Assembly (NCBI RefSeq): GCF_014596935.1
Contig: NZ_JACVXC010000003.1
Span: 558,001-622,000 of the forward strand
Source: Aestuariibaculum suncheonense
GTDB lineage: Bacteria; Bacteroidota; Bacteroidia; Flavobacteriales; Flavobacteriaceae
DNA: 64,000 bases
Reading direction: 5' to 3'
Shown here: positions 16,546 to 25,383 of the stretch, one piece after another
How the letters are laid out: each line of letters starts with the position of its first letter
Numbering within the stretch: position 1 is the stretch's first letter
Translations under genes and position numbers: made by a program
Notes under the pieces: generated by a model
Told to the model about the DNA's origin: nothing
What the model saw: only the letters and a program-made list of their open reading frames with translations
Databases searched by the model: none

Positions 16546-19236
16546 ATGAAAAGTATTTTTACGCTCATGTTAAGCCTTTGCTGCTTAACATTTTCTTTTG
16601 CTCAACTCAGCATTTCAGGTACAGTAACAGACAATTTAGGCTCTCCTCTTATGGGGGTTAACATTGTTATTAAAGGAACTAGCAACGGAACGACCTCCGA
16701 TTTTAACGGGGAATATAAAATTGATGCAAATGGCGATGCCATTTTAGTCTTTAGCTCTGTAGGTTATGATTCTAAGGAAGTTGAAGTTAACAATCAAACA
16801 AAAATCAATATCGTTTTAGAAGAAGGCGTTAGTCTTGACGAAGTGCTTTTGGTGGGTTCCCGAAGCCCAAAACGCACAGCTACCGATACACCAGTTCCTA
16901 TTGATGTCCTAGATGTTTCTGGAATAGCTGCTGCAACCGGAAAAGTTGAAGTTAACGATATTTTACAATACGCGGCTCCTTCATTTAATGCAAGTAAACA
17001 ATCGGGATCCGATGGTGCCGACCATATTGTTCCTGCCTCCTTGCGTGGTTTGGGGCCCGACCAAACTTTAGTGCTTATCAACGGTAAACGCAGACACCAA
17101 TCGTCGTTGGTTAATATATTCGGGACTCGTGGACGCGGCAATTCTGGAACCGATTTAAATGCTATTCCTGCGAATGCCATAAAAAGAATTGAAGTATTAA
17201 GAGATGGTGCTTCGGCTCAGTATGGATCCGATGCCATTGCAGGGGTAATAAATATTGTTCTGAGAGATAATACCGATGGATTTTCTGGAGGAATAACCTA
17301 TGGTGCATATAGCACAGCTATTGGTGACGGGTGGGAAGAAGCTACTGGGGAAACACTCTACAATGTGGAAGGTAAAAATCGTTTAGACGGAAAAAATAAA
17401 AACTGGGACGGTGAAACGGTTAAAATTGATGCCAATTATGGTCTAACATTAACCAATGATGGTGGATACTTAAACATTACCACCGAATTTCTTTCAAAAG
17501 ACAACACACTAAGACCCGGTTTTTCATGGCGAAAAGGTTATGGTAGCGCAGGTGTTGATGGATTTAATTTCATGATTAATTCCTCTATTCCTGTTAATGA
17601 TAATACAGAAATTTACGCCTTTGGGGGTCGGAATTTTAGAGACACCAATGCTAACGCATTTTCAAGAGACGCTTTCGACGATGGCGACAATCGTTCGGTG
17701 CCAAGTTTATATCCTGATGGATTTACTCCTAGAATCACCTCCAATATTACTGATGCTTCAGTATCGATTGGCGTAAGACATGAAATGCACAATGGCTGGA
17801 ACGTTGATTTTAACAATACCTACGGAAAAAACAATTTTCATTACTACATTAAAAACAGTAATAACGCTTCTATGAAGAACGCCTCTCCTGTAGATTTCGA
17901 TGCTGGCGGTCATTATTTATCACAAAACACTACAGGACTGGATTTTAGCAAATATTACGATGATATATTTTCAGGAGTTAGTTTAGCTTTCGGTTTTGAA
18001 TACCGTACCGAAAACTTTGGAATTTTTTCTGGTGAAATTCCTTCCTATGGATTATATGATGAAAATGGTGTTGTAATTACAAACCCTGCCATTCAAACCG
18101 TTGCTACCGATGCCAACGGTGATGATTTACCTGGTGGATCTCAAGGATTTCCTGGATATAGCCCTGCTAATGAAGTAGATCGCAGCCGAACCAATTACGG
18201 AATCTATTTAGATTCTGAAATAAATATTAGTGAAGCTTTTATGTTGGCTGGAGCTGTGCGATTTGAAACATACAGCGATTTTGGAAACACCTTTAACGGT
18301 AAATTAGCCAGCAGACTAAAAATAAGTGACGATTTTTCTTTAAGAGGTTCAATTTCTACGGGGTTCAGAGCACCTTCATTAGCACAATTATATTACAATC
18401 TTATTTTTAATAATATCGTAGCAGGAGAATCTGTACCTTCACTTCTATCTGCCAATAACAGTACCGTAACCAAAGCCTTCGGTATTGGTGAGCTTAACGA
18501 AGAAAAAGCATTTAATGTCAGTTTAGGCTTCACGTTTAAAACAGGCAATTTTACAGCTACAGTTGATGCATACTCCATTACAGTGAATGACCGTATTATT
18601 TTAACAGACAATTTCACTGACCAAGCTATTCTAGGCCCTTTAAAAGTTGATGCCGCTCAATTTTTTGCTAATGGCGTTGACACAAGAACCAGCGGACTAG
18701 ATATTGTTTTAGGTTACGACACCTCTGTAGGAAGTGATGGCAACATTAAAATCGGATTAATTGGAAATATTAATGATTTAAAAATTAAAGATATCCACAA
18801 CGGTGATTTAAATGAATTTACATTTTTTGGCCCCTTCTCTCAAGCCTATTTGAAAGCGGCTGCACCAGATTATAAATTCGGATTAAATTTAGGATATGCG
18901 ACCTCTAAGTTTAATACCAACCTAACCCTTACGCAGTTTAGCAAAGTTGAATTGCAGGATTTTCAGTGGGTAGATTCTCCAGCAACAACACAAACTGAAG
19001 CAGATGCCTTATATGAAGTCGCTACCGATATTTATAAGGCTGCATTAGTTTTAGATATTAGCCTAGGATACAATATTTCAGAAAAACTAAATATTGGTAT
19101 TGGAGTGAATAATCTACTCAACAAATATCCAACCCCTCAATTTGATGGATGGACAGACCAAGGTGGTTTAGCCGATTCTGTTCAAATGGGTTCTGATGGA
19201 ACTTATGCCTTCGGAAGATTAAGTTTTAAACTGTAA
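16546..19236 (+). CDS. TonB-dependent outer-membrane receptor
   Basis: An 896-residue TonB-dependent receptor for energised uptake of an unknown ligand across the outer membrane. The ATG at 16546 gives a clean signal peptide, MKSIFTLMLSLCCLTFSFAQ; an in-frame ATG 72 bp upstream is rejected. A carboxypeptidase-regulatory-like domain follows (SGTVTDNLGSPLMGVNIVIK, residues about 24-100), then the plug domain (TPVPIDVLDVSG to INGKRRHQSSLVN and SDAIAGVINIVLRD), then a 22-strand barrel ending in FGRLSFKL. Motifs such as GFRAPSLAQLYYN and NNLLNKYPTPQFDGW are typical of the siderophore/vitamin type rather than SusC, and no susD partner is adjacent. It stands alone before a bidirectional terminator. 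Confidence 0.92.
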   Translation: MKSIFTLMLSLCCLTFSFAQLSISGTVTDNLGSPLMGVNIVIKGTSNGTTSDFNGEYKIDANGDAILVFSSVGYDSKEVEVNNQTKINIVLEEGVSLDEVLLVGSRSPKRTATDTPVPIDVLDVSGIAAATGKVEVNDILQYAAPSFNASKQSGSDGADHIVPASLRGLGPDQTLVLINGKRRHQSSLVNIFGTRGRGNSGTDLNAIPANAIKRIEVLRDGASAQYGSDAIAGVINIVLRDNTDGFSGGITYGAYSTAIGDGWEEATGETLYNVEGKNRLDGKNKNWDGETVKIDANYGLTLTNDGGYLNITTEFLSKDNTLRPGFSWRKGYGSAGVDGFNFMINSSIPVNDNTEIYAFGGRNFRDTNANAFSRDAFDDGDNRSVPSLYPDGFTPRITSNITDASVSIGVRHEMHNGWNVDFNNTYGKNNFHYYIKNSNNASMKNASPVDFDAGGHYLSQNTTGLDFSKYYDDIFSGVSLAFGFEYRTENFGIFSGEIPSYGLYDENGVVITNPAIQTVATDANGDDLPGGSQGFPGYSPANEVDRSRTNYGIYLDSEINISEAFMLAGAVRFETYSDFGNTFNGKLASRLKISDDFSLRGSISTGFRAPSLAQLYYNLIFNNIVAGESVPSLLSANNSTVTKAFGIGELNEEKAFNVSLGFTFKTGNFTATVDAYSITVNDRIILTDNFTDQAILGPLKVDAAQFFANGVDTRTSGLDIVLGYDTSVGSDGNIKIGLIGNINDLKIKDIHNGDLNEFTFFGPFSQAYLKAAAPDYKFGLNLGYATSKFNTNLTLTQFSKVELQDFQWVDSPATTQTEADALYEVATDIYKAALVLDISLGYNISEKLNIGIGVNNLLNKYPTPQFDGWTDQGGLADSVQMGSDGTYAFGRLSFKL

Positions 19237-19257
19237 ACCAACAAAAAATAACATAAA

Positions 19258-19285
19258 AAAACCCAAGCCATTAAGCTTGGGTTTT
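19258..19285. terminator. Bidirectional terminator
   Basis: An 11-bp stem (AAAACCCAAGC and GCTTGGGTTTT) with loop CATTAA lies between the convergent receptor and ferredoxin genes, with A and T runs on either side. Confidence 0.9.
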
Positions 19286-19309
19286 CATTATATAAATAGA
19301 TTTTTTTAA

Positions 19310-19669
<360 letters not shown>

Positions 19670-19797
19670 CTATAGTTCAATTAATTTATATTGTAAATAG
19701 AAAAACATACAAAAACCATAATTTAACAGGTTTTTCGAAGTCTAATGTAACCCTTTAAATAATCGGGAATTAAAAAACTTCATTCACTACATTTTTC

Positions 19798-19805
19798 TAA
19801 CTTTG
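19798..19805 (+). promoter_or_regulatory. Putative -7 element for the LuxC-like gene
   Basis: TAACTTTG matches TAnnTTTG exactly, 43 bp upstream of the ATG at 19849. No clear -33 TTTG is present at the usual spacing. Confidence 0.5.
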
Positions 19806-19848
19806 CAGAGCAAAAATAACGCCAAAACTATTCATAACCAAATTCAGA

Positions 19849-20907
19849 ATGAATTTACAGCAAAGAATTAATGCTTTTGTAAAATTAGGAGATTTTATAC
19901 GTCAATTCTCTAACGATACTATTGAAAAACAAAATACTGTTGAATTCAACGATATATTTTTCGACGGATTCAAACATCAGTTAAAATTAGCCGAAGAACA
20001 CAACGGTTGGTTTACTCCTGAAAACATCAGCTTTGCCTTAAAAGGCTGGAGTGACTCATTAACGCTTGAGAAACTAAATACCTGGCTTAAACCCTATAAT
20101 ATAGAAACTGTAAACCCAAAACAGGTGGCTATTATTATGGCCGGAAATATTCCTTTAGTTGGGTTTCACGACTTTATTACAGTTTTAATTACAGGGCATA
20201 AAGTTTTGGTTAAACAATCCTCAAACGATAAACACCTTCTCCCTTATTTAGCAAAGTACCTGGAATTTGTTGAACCTGAATTTAAGGGTTTAATCACTTT
20301 TACAGAAGATAAGGTTGAAAATTTCGATGCTGTGATTGCAACCGGAAGCAACAATACGGCGCGTTACTTTGAATACTATTTTAAAGACAAGCCTTCTATT
20401 ATACGTAATAACCGTAATTCTGTTGCGGTGTTAACAGGACAGGAAACCGAGGAAGAACTTGAAAACCTGAGTGAAGATATTTTTAGATACTATGGTTTAG
20501 GTTGCAGAAACGTATCGAAACTTTTTCTTCCAAAAGGCTATAATTTCGATGCTTTTTTTAATGCCATGTACAGCTGGCACCCTATTATTGAAAAAGCCAA
20601 ATACGCCAATAACTACGACTATAATAAAGCCGTGTATTTAATGAGCGAATTCGATATGCTTGAAAACGGTTTTTTAATGATTAAAGAAGACCAAAGTTAC
20701 GCCTCGCCTATTGCCACTGTTTTTTATGAATATTACGACAGTCTGGACCAATTGAAAGAAAAATTAGAAGTCGAAGAAAAACAAATTCAGTGTATCGTAG
20801 CTAAAGGATTCAGTGAAAACGAAATCGCTTTTGGAGCCACTCAAAAACCTGAACTTTGGGATTATGCGGATAGTGTCGATTCTGTTGAATTTTTATTATC
20901 AATTTGA
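19849..20907 (+). CDS. LuxC-like acyl-CoA reductase
   Basis: A 352-residue protein of the LuxC family (PF05893), aldehyde-dehydrogenase-fold enzymes that reduce acyl-CoA or acyl groups to aldehydes with NADPH. Family segments include VAIIMAGNIPLVGFHDFITV (near 94), GHKVLVKQSSND (near 115), VIATGSNNTARYFEYYF (near 162) and the catalytic-Cys region RYYGLGCRNVSKLFLP, with Cys222 as likely nucleophile. No luciferase or luxD/E genes are nearby, so the role is not bioluminescence; it might feed aldehyde or alcohol lipid synthesis. It precedes serC and serA on the plus strand, 84 bp from serC. Confidence 0.85.
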   Translation: MNLQQRINAFVKLGDFIRQFSNDTIEKQNTVEFNDIFFDGFKHQLKLAEEHNGWFTPENISFALKGWSDSLTLEKLNTWLKPYNIETVNPKQVAIIMAGNIPLVGFHDFITVLITGHKVLVKQSSNDKHLLPYLAKYLEFVEPEFKGLITFTEDKVENFDAVIATGSNNTARYFEYYFKDKPSIIRNNRNSVAVLTGQETEEELENLSEDIFRYYGLGCRNVSKLFLPKGYNFDAFFNAMYSWHPIIEKAKYANNYDYNKAVYLMSEFDMLENGFLMIKEDQSYASPIATVFYEYYDSLDQLKEKLEVEEKQIQCIVAKGFSENEIAFGATQKPELWDYADSVDSVEFLLSI

Positions 20908-20991
20908 CGAAAAAATTATTGAATTTTCAGTACTAAATACTCAATTAATTAGCAACTTTGTATCTTTAAAATCAACAACTCTACAACAGAA

Positions 20992-22056
20992 ATGAAAAAA
21001 CATAATTTTAGTGCTGGACCAAGCATTTTACCGCAAGAAGTGTTGCAACAAGCTGCAAAAGCTGTAATTGATTATAATAACGAAGGGTTATCTTTAATTG
21101 AAATGTCACACAGAAGTAAAGCTTTTGTTGATATCATGGAAAATGCAAGAGCCTTAGTTTTAGAATTATTAGGCTTAGAGGGTAAAGGGTACCAAGCATT
21201 ATTTTTACAAGGTGGTGCTAGCTTACAGTTTTTAATGACCGCAATGAACCTTTTAGAGAAAAAAGCGGGTTATGTAAATACTGGTGCTTGGAGTGAAAAA
21301 GCCATTAAAGAGGCGCAAAAAATTGGTGAAATTATCGAAGTAGTATCATCTAAAGATGCTAACTTTAATTATATTCCTAAAGGTTACAACGTACCTTCAG
21401 ATTTAGATTATTTACACTTAACATCGAACAATACGATTTTCGGAACACAAATTAAATCGTTCCCTACTACACCTGTACCATTAGTATGTGATATGAGTAG
21501 TGATATTTTTTCTCGTGTGTTAGATTTTACGCAATTCGATTTAATCTATGCCGGAGCTCAAAAAAATATGGGACCTGCAGGAACTACTTTAGTAGTTGTT
21601 AAAGAAGACCTTTTAGGAAAAGTGTCTCGTAACATTCCTGCTATTTTAGATTACCAAAAACACATTGGTGCAGATAGTATGTTAAATACACCTCCTGTAT
21701 TTGCGGTGTATACATCTTTACTAACCTTAGAGTGGCTTAAAAAAGAAGGTGGTATTACTGCTATTGAAGAAGCTAACGAAAAGAAAGCTACATTAATGTA
21801 TTCCGAAATAGACCTTAATCCTTTATTTAAAGGTTTCGCCGCTGTAGAAGATCGTTCGACTATGAACGCTACTTTTAACTTAGCAGATGAAGCTTTAAAA
21901 CCAACTTTCGATGCTATGCTTAAAGAAGCAGGAATTAGTGGCGTTAATGGTCACCGTAGTGTTGGTGGTTACAGAGCTTCTATGTACAACGCTTTACCTA
22001 TCGAGAGTGTTCAGGCACTAGTAGAAGTTATGAGCGAATTAGAAAACAAAGCTTAA
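20992..22056 (+). CDS. serC: Phosphoserine aminotransferase
   Basis: A class V PLP aminotransferase that converts 3-phosphohydroxypyruvate and glutamate to phosphoserine; it also serves pyridoxal phosphate synthesis. The N-terminus NFSAGPSILPQEVLQQA is the family start, IEMSHRS lies near 38, and the cofactor lysine is in LIYAGAQKNMGPAGTT near 192. The C-terminal NGHRSVGGYRASMYNALP binds substrate phosphate. The 354-residue length is standard. It is followed 82 bp later by serA, so the first two steps of serine synthesis are encoded together. Its regular codon use suggests high expression. Confidence 0.96.
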   Translation: MKKHNFSAGPSILPQEVLQQAAKAVIDYNNEGLSLIEMSHRSKAFVDIMENARALVLELLGLEGKGYQALFLQGGASLQFLMTAMNLLEKKAGYVNTGAWSEKAIKEAQKIGEIIEVVSSKDANFNYIPKGYNVPSDLDYLHLTSNNTIFGTQIKSFPTTPVPLVCDMSSDIFSRVLDFTQFDLIYAGAQKNMGPAGTTLVVVKEDLLGKVSRNIPAILDYQKHIGADSMLNTPPVFAVYTSLLTLEWLKKEGGITAIEEANEKKATLMYSEIDLNPLFKGFAAVEDRSTMNATFNLADEALKPTFDAMLKEAGISGVNGHRSVGGYRASMYNALPIESVQALVEVMSELENKA

Positions 22057-22138
22057 GTTCTCTATCAATCTGACTAAACAATTAATAAACCAAAACAATT
22101 AAAAGTTTCCATTTGTAAGGAAACAAAAAATAAATAAA

Positions 22139-23089
22139 ATGAAAGTATTAGCAAACGACGGTATTTCAAACAGTGGTATTGAAGCTCTTGAAAAAGGAGG
22201 GTTTGAAGTAATTACTACAACCGTAGCGCAAGAGCAGTTAATAAACTATATTAACGAAAAAGAAATTAGTGTATTATTAGTACGTAGTGCAACAACAGTA
22301 CGTAAAGACCTTATCGATGCTTGTCCAAGCATTAAAATTATTGGTCGTGGTGGTGTTGGTATGGATAATATTGATGTTGATTACGCTAAAGGAAAAGGTA
22401 TTTCTGTAATCAATACACCGGCGTCTTCATCACACTCGGTTGCTGAATTGGTATTCGCTCATTTCTATGGTTTAGCACGTTTTTTACACAACTCGAACAG
22501 AGAAATGCCTCTTGAAGGTGATACTAAGTTTAAAACTCTTAAAAAAGCCTACGGTAAAGGTGTAGAGTTAAAAGGTAAAACTTTAGGTGTTTTAGGTTTT
22601 GGTCGTATTGGTCAGGCCACTGCAAAAGTAGCTTTAGGAGCAGGAATGAAAGTTGTGGCTTTCGATCCGTTTATTGAAACTGCAAACGTAGAGTTAGAAT
22701 TTTTCGATGGCCAAAAAGTAAACTTCGAAATCAATACGATTTCTAAGGAAGAGGTTTTAAAACAAGCCGATTTCATTACCTTACACGTACCAGCTCAAAA
22801 AGAATACGTTATTGGAGCGCCTGAGTTTGAATTAATGAAAGACGGTGTGTTTATCGCAAACGCTGCTCGTGGTGGTGTAGTAGATGAAATTGCTTTAGTA
22901 AACGCTATTGAATCTGGTAAAGTTGCTGGTGCTGCTTTAGATGTTTTTGAAAAAGAACCAACACCGGAAATTCAATTATTAATGAATGCTTCTTTATCAT
23001 TAACACCACATACTGGTGCGGCGACTAACGAAGCTCAAGATAGAATTGGAACTGAGTTAGCTGAACAAATTATCAGCATTCTTGGTTAA
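22139..23089 (+). CDS. serA: D-3-phosphoglycerate dehydrogenase, short type
   Basis: It oxidises 3-phosphoglycerate to 3-phosphohydroxypyruvate with NAD, the first committed step of serine synthesis. It shows the D-2-hydroxyacid dehydrogenase layout: the substrate loop GRGGVGMDNIDVDYA near 70, the NAD motif GVLGFGRIGQATAK near 146, catalytic Arg in AARGGVVDE near 239, and catalytic His in SLTPHTGAAT near 286. At 316 residues it ends after the catalytic domain and lacks the C-terminal ACT domain, so serine feedback through that domain is not expected. A short hairpin (GTTTCC/GGAAAC, 22105-22124) lies in the serC-serA gap. Confidence 0.92.
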   Translation: MKVLANDGISNSGIEALEKGGFEVITTTVAQEQLINYINEKEISVLLVRSATTVRKDLIDACPSIKIIGRGGVGMDNIDVDYAKGKGISVINTPASSSHSVAELVFAHFYGLARFLHNSNREMPLEGDTKFKTLKKAYGKGVELKGKTLGVLGFGRIGQATAKVALGAGMKVVAFDPFIETANVELEFFDGQKVNFEINTISKEEVLKQADFITLHVPAQKEYVIGAPEFELMKDGVFIANAARGGVVDEIALVNAIESGKVAGAALDVFEKEPTPEIQLLMNASLSLTPHTGAATNEAQDRIGTELAEQIISILG

Positions 23090-23119
23090 AATATTAATGT
23101 GACCTTTAGGTTATATTTG

Positions 23120-23150
23120 AGTCCTATACATATGTATGGGACTTTTTTTT
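23120..23150 (+). terminator. Terminator after serA
   Basis: Stem AGTCCTATAC (23120-23129) pairs with GTATGGGACT (23134-23143, one G-U pair) around ATAT and is followed by a run of eight or more T. Confidence 0.88.
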
Positions 23151-23202
23151 TGTACCTTGAAAACTGAATTTCAATATTAATTTTAAAATCTAAATAAGAA
23201 TC

Positions 23203-23841
23203 ATGTCAGGTATATTAGACTTATTAAACAGCGATATAGGTAAAACCATTATTAACGGGGTATCCAGTCAAACCAACCAACCGGAAAGTAAAACTCAGGA
23301 TGTTTTAACCATGGGTTTACCGGTTTTGATGCAGGCCATGAAACGTAATGCAGCAACGCCACAAGGAGCAGAAGGCTTATTAGGAGCTTTAAACAGTGGA
23401 AAACACGACGGCAGCATTTTAGATAATCTGGGCGATTTATTCAACGGAGGTGTCGATGATAATGTTATCCAAGATGGTAGTAAAATCTTAAATCACGTTT
23501 TAGGCAGCAAGCAACAGCACGTAGAAACAGCTTTAGGAGCTAAGGCCGGAATTGACGCTGAATCTGTAGCACAAATTTTAAAAGTCGCTGCTCCCATTGT
23601 AATGGGTCTTTTAGGAAATCAGGCGAAACAACAAAACGTAAATAATTCTAACGGATTAGAAAATCTTTTAGGCGGATTACTAGGCGGAAATTCAGTGCAA
23701 AGCGAACAGAACTTCCTTACCGCCATTTTAGACGCCGATGGCGATGGCAGCGTTATAGACGATGTTGCCGGTATGGTTTTAGGTAGCGATAAAAAGAAAG
23801 GTGGACTTGGTGGTTTATTAGGAGGTCTCTTCGGAAAATAA
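23203..23841 (+). CDS. DUF937 domain protein
   Basis: A 212-residue protein of the DUF937 family (PF06078). The N-terminal half has the family pattern GILDLLNSDIGKTIINGVSS and VLTMGLPVLMQAMKRNA. The C-terminal half has LKVAAPIVMGLLGNQAKQQ, a possible calcium-binding-like loop LDADGDGSVIDDV near 178, and a Gly/Leu-rich tail (GGLGGLLGGLFGK). No signal peptide. Molecular function is not known. It is bracketed by terminators (23120-23150 and 23865-23894), so it forms its own transcript. Confidence 0.82.
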   Translation: MSGILDLLNSDIGKTIINGVSSQTNQPESKTQDVLTMGLPVLMQAMKRNAATPQGAEGLLGALNSGKHDGSILDNLGDLFNGGVDDNVIQDGSKILNHVLGSKQQHVETALGAKAGIDAESVAQILKVAAPIVMGLLGNQAKQQNVNNSNGLENLLGGLLGGNSVQSEQNFLTAILDADGDGSVIDDVAGMVLGSDKKKGGLGGLLGGLFGK

Positions 23842-23864
23842 TCAAAAAACATATATTCATATTA

Positions 23865-23894
23865 AAAAAGCCAAACCGTCTCGTTTGGCTTTTT
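23865..23894 (+). terminator. Terminator after DUF937 gene
   Basis: A 12-bp stem (AAAAAGCCAAAC and GTTTGGCTTTTT) with loop CGTCTC, followed by ATTTTT. Confidence 0.9.
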
Positions 23895-23991
23895 ATTTTT
23901 AAAAACCGGAATAACTCAGCATTAAATATCTAAGTTTTTGTAATTTTAAGTTAATAAATCAGACTGAGTTAAAACCAACACCTGACATCTT

Positions 23992-24432
23992 ATGAAAACA
24001 ATACTTTACATCTTGGTCGTTTTTAGTTTCATCATAGGATGCCATTCTACCAAACCTGTCGCTGCTTCAAATTCAGAAGAACAATTAGATGCTGAAAAAC
24101 TTAGCGATACCGTCACCATTGCCAATGATGATTTAGAATACGAAATCATTATTATAGAACCTGGGTTTAATTTTTGGTTAGCCAGTATAGCAAAACCTGA
24201 AGGCTTCTACTCCCAAGAATATTTAGAAAATAGAAATCGTATTTACGTCACCGAATGGAATAATCGAGTTTTACAACCTCAACGCTATAATTCCAATTTA
24301 TACCAGATGCAAATCGACTACCAGCCTCAAATCGATTATGGTTACGAGGTAAACTACAAACTCTACAATTATTTCATCTATTTTCAATTAACCTACAAGC
24401 AACAATTAGCTGGTTTTGTTCCCAGAATTTAA
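23992..24432 (+). CDS. Small lipoprotein, DUF6146-like
   Basis: A 146-residue lipoprotein: signal MKTILYILVVFSFIIGC with lipobox Cys17. The mature part holds DLEYEIIIIEPGFNFWLAS and EYLENRNRIYVTEWNNRV, a pattern I associate with the flavobacterial DUF6146 family, recalled rather than searched. The C-terminus is rich in Tyr (YEVNYKLYNYFIYFQ). Function unknown. It is the first of four closely spaced plus-strand genes leading to a His-rich metal receptor, with 33 bp to the next start. Confidence 0.72.
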   Translation: MKTILYILVVFSFIIGCHSTKPVAASNSEEQLDAEKLSDTVTIANDDLEYEIIIIEPGFNFWLASIAKPEGFYSQEYLENRNRIYVTEWNNRVLQPQRYNSNLYQMQIDYQPQIDYGYEVNYKLYNYFIYFQLTYKQQLAGFVPRI

Positions 24433-24465
24433 ATGCTTTAACTACATTTGTTGTACAAGACTTTT

Positions 24466-24963
24466 ATGGTGCAAAAATTTAAAGAACGTTGGCAAATACA
24501 ACATAACTGGCAACTCCTCTTTCCTGTTTTAGGAGTGCTTATTTTGGCGTATTCAGCGTTTAAATTATCCTATATCTTTATCAAAGATGCTCATATGGCG
24601 TTCAATATATTATTGGGAGCCATTATTTATTTTATGCTCGTTAAGTTTGTTCTATTTACTTTTAAAAAACTGGAGCATAAATGGAAAGTCGATTATCGAT
24701 GGGAATTTATTCGTATTTACATTGTTTTTGCTGTAACTGGGTCATCTTCATTATTTGTAAGCAAACCCTTAATAAAACTCATCGGAATTACTAAAGAAAA
24801 TCTGGGCTCGGCGTTATATTGGGTGCTTTACATCATCATCGGACTTATTTTTTATCAAATTTTACTGGTTTCTATAGGCTGGATCTTTGGTCAATTCGAC
24901 TTTTTTTGGACCTTTGTAAAAAAATTATTGAAACGTATCGGATTCAAGCGTTTTTTAGAGTAG
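24466..24963 (+). CDS. Integral membrane protein, DUF6787-like
   Basis: A 165-residue protein with an N-terminal amphipathic stretch (MVQKFKERWQIQHNWQLL) and four hydrophobic helices, joined by a conserved-looking KLEHKWKVDYRWEFIRIYIVF segment that repeats the W-containing opening. The ATG at 24466 is preferred over a TTG six codons earlier. It resembles the small flavobacterial membrane proteins labelled DUF6787, from memory. Some relatives are mislabelled as lipoprotein diacylglyceryl transferase, but no Lgt motif is seen. It ends 26 bp before the next gene. Confidence 0.72.
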   Translation: MVQKFKERWQIQHNWQLLFPVLGVLILAYSAFKLSYIFIKDAHMAFNILLGAIIYFMLVKFVLFTFKKLEHKWKVDYRWEFIRIYIVFAVTGSSSLFVSKPLIKLIGITKENLGSALYWVLYIIIGLIFYQILLVSIGWIFGQFDFFWTFVKKLLKRIGFKRFLE

Positions 24964-24989
24964 TGAAACAAGAAATTAAAGGTCATATT

Positions 24990-25298
24990 ATGGTTAGAAT
25001 GGTAGCTTTGCTTTTGGCAGTTTCGCTGCTATACCCTGCTGTTACTAAATTCGCCCATCTTTTCGCTAACCACGAGCACGATATTTGTAAAGGTGAAAAA
25101 ACAACACACCTTCACGAACTGAATACCGATTGTGATTTTTACAAATATCAGGTTCACCATCAATATGCGTTTTCTCTTTTCGAGTACCATATATTCAGTA
25201 CAAAAGAACAATCGCCTGAGATTGTCTCTCAATATCAATTTTTAAGCGACTACCAACGTTTACAAATCGCCCTACGCGGTCCTCCTGCCCTGGTTTAA
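24990..25298 (+). CDS. Small exported His/Cys-rich protein, likely metal-binding
   Basis: A 102-residue protein with a hydrophobic N-terminus (MVRMVALLLAVSLLYPAVT) that probably acts as a signal peptide or anchor. The next part carries two matching clusters: HEHDIC (His28, His30, Cys33) and HLHELNTDC (His40, His42, Cys48). That paired HxH...C layout suggests a soft-metal site in the periplasm. The ATG at 24990 is chosen because the longer frame would overlap the previous gene by 144 bp; a GTG at 24963 is an alternative. It lies 85 bp upstream of a receptor with a His-rich loop, which supports a joint role in metal uptake. No named family is recognised. Confidence 0.72.
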   Translation: MVRMVALLLAVSLLYPAVTKFAHLFANHEHDICKGEKTTHLHELNTDCDFYKYQVHHQYAFSLFEYHIFSTKEQSPEIVSQYQFLSDYQRLQIALRGPPALV

Positions 25299-25350
25299 TA
25301 ATGAACAAACACACGGAATATTTTCAGTGCTAACATATTATTAAATTAAA

Positions 25351-25366
25351 AGCCCTTTTTAGGGCT
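25351..25366 (+). terminator. Hairpin between small metal protein and receptor
   Basis: A 6-bp stem, AGCCCT and AGGGCT, with a TTTT loop lies 17 bp before the receptor ATG and is followed by only ATTT. It could attenuate or process the transcript rather than fully terminate it. Confidence 0.4.
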
Positions 25367-25383
25367 ATTTAAACACACATAAC

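Noticed and set aside
19849-20907. Bioluminescence operon
   Set aside because: Only a LuxC-like reductase is present; luxA, luxB, luxD and luxE are missing.
22105-22124. Hairpin between serC and serA as a riboswitch
   Set aside because: Only a 6-bp stem (GTTTCC/GGAAAC) is seen with no conserved riboswitch core.
24819-24989. N-terminal extension of the His/Cys-rich small protein
   Set aside because: It would overlap the previous coding gene by 144 bp and bury the hydrophobic export segment; the ATG at 24990 is better.
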